Part shown: positions 48,512 through 49,060 of the stretch, one piece after another
Numbering within the stretch: position 1 is the stretch's first letter
How the letters are laid out: the number at the start of each line of letters is the position of its first letter
Source of the DNA: Bradyrhizobium jicamae
GTDB taxonomy: Bacteria; Pseudomonadota; Alphaproteobacteria; Rhizobiales; Xanthobacteraceae
DNA: 49,060 bases
Assembly: GCF_001440395.1 (NCBI RefSeq)
Contig: NZ_LLXZ01000205.1
Location: 528 to 49,587 of the forward strand
Direction of reading: 5' to 3'
Notes under the pieces: model-generated
Seen by the model: only the letters and a program-made list of their open reading frames with translations
Databases searched by the model: none
Told to the model about the DNA's origin: nothing
Program-made: the position numbers and the translations under genes

Positions 48512-49060
48512 ATGCAATCCACGCCACTGCTGAAAGAGGCTGATCCGCACGACGTTTTTGCGATCGAGACGGTACTGGCCGCACACGCCCACAAAGCGCC
48601 GCCGCTGCCGCACGACCCGGCCCCGGCGGCCCCACCGGTAGCGCCCCAGGTTCACGTCGCGCCCCCCGTATCGGTCGGCGCGCCGGCACCGCAGGTCGAA
48701 CCGACGTTTCGCGCCACCGACACGCGCGACATCAAGCTCGAGAATGTCAAATCGGCCGAGATCAAGGTGGATGGCCTCCGGCCTGCTGCCGACCGGCCGA
48801 TTGCCAAATGGGTGAAGCGCGTGGTCATGGCGGTGCTCGGACTTTGCGCCGCCATGGCTGCCGCAGCCTGGCAGCAATATGGCGATGAGGCCAAGGCGAT
48901 GGCCGTTGAGTGGGTCCCGCCCTTCATGCTGGCGGCATTACCATCGACAGCCCAGCCAGCGGCTGCCGAGCAGCCGAGCGAGCCGGTCACGCAGGCTGCC
49001 GCAACGGATCAGGCTACCGCGCCACCGCCGGCACAAGCCGCGCCGTCCCAAGGTGAACCT
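48512..49060 (+). CDS. Hypothetical membrane protein, N-terminal part, cut by window edge
   Basis: An open frame from the ATG at 48512 runs for 183 codons to the window end without a stop. The N-terminal 20 residues are soluble (MQSTPLLKEADPHDVFAIE), followed by a Pro/Ala-rich stretch (about 25-60), a short KLENVKSAEIKVDG block, one hydrophobic helix (RVVMAVLGLCAAMAAAAW) and then a second Ala/Pro/Gln-rich stretch (PAAAEQPSEPVTQAAATDQA). No family is recognised from this part. An agggacc site lies upstream. The C-terminal domain that would identify it lies outside the window. Confidence 0.65.
   Translation, partial: MQSTPLLKEADPHDVFAIETVLAAHAHKAPPLPHDPAPAAPPVAPQVHVAPPVSVGAPAPQVEPTFRATDTRDIKLENVKSAEIKVDGLRPAADRPIAKWVKRVVMAVLGLCAAMAAAAWQQYGDEAKAMAVEWVPPFMLAALPSTAQPAAAEQPSEPVTQAAATDQATAPPPAQAAPSQGEP

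Overview
The window looks like chromosomal DNA of a Bradyrhizobium-type alphaproteobacterium (order Hyphomicrobiales, family Nitrobacteraceae). The signs are high GC, a class II (B12-dependent) ribonucleotide reductase, a DUF2312/GapR protein, NDUFA12, BA14K, DUF3551 and DUF6894 small proteins, several orphan TctC (Bug-type) solute-binding proteins, and the palindromic intergenic repeats usual in that group. I see no rRNA or tRNA gene, CRISPR array, insertion sequence, integrase or phage module. This is ordinary core and lineage-specific chromosome with many small intergenic repeats.

Layout. 1-8.2 kb: the start of a secreted Pro-rich protein (cut by the window edge), an SDR oxidoreductase, an alpha/beta hydrolase, a Na+/H+ antiporter-like permease, two unknown proteins around an EEP-fold phosphodiesterase, and a divergent pair made of a GlxA-type regulator and an isonitrile-hydratase-like DJ-1 protein sharing an inverted-repeat operator candidate. 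8.5-17.5 kb: NDUFA12, a Gly-rich BA14K protein, a response regulator plus hybrid histidine kinase operon, an HNH endonuclease, a ketopantoate-reductase-like protein, a TctC protein and two paralogous EamA exporters. 17.5-22 kb: a 786-bp non-coding, apparently structured region in front of nrdJ. 22-31.5 kb: a lower-GC trypsin-like protease, a third EamA exporter, a ChrR-like cupin, a cytochrome b561, an isocitrate lyase/PEP mutase family enzyme, several small secreted proteins and a lipoprotein, a CREST/ceramidase-like membrane hydrolase behind two phased palindromes, and a BA14K protein with three 35-residue tandem repeats. 31.6-38.9 kb: two more TctC proteins, a ROK kinase, a UvrD-type helicase, a second copy of the cupin and a small secreted protein. 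39-49 kb: PaiB, CsaA, GapR, pdxY-hisC, RlpA, panE, a 59-residue unknown, a cytochrome c, an FMN reductase and several small proteins, ending in a membrane protein cut by the window edge.

How genes work together. Most genes are single transcription units. Clear functional pairs are the response regulator with the hybrid kinase (18 bp apart), glxA with the DJ-1 gene (divergent), and pdxY with hisC (PLP supply next to a PLP enzyme). Intergenic space is filled with at least five repeat families, some of which touch or supply stop codons. The observations I rate most worth a second look are the structured nrdJ leader, the three-copy ~110-bp hairpin repeat, the phased tandem palindromes in front of the CREST hydrolase, and the diverged cupin duplication. 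I do not see convincing evidence of a new multi-gene system.
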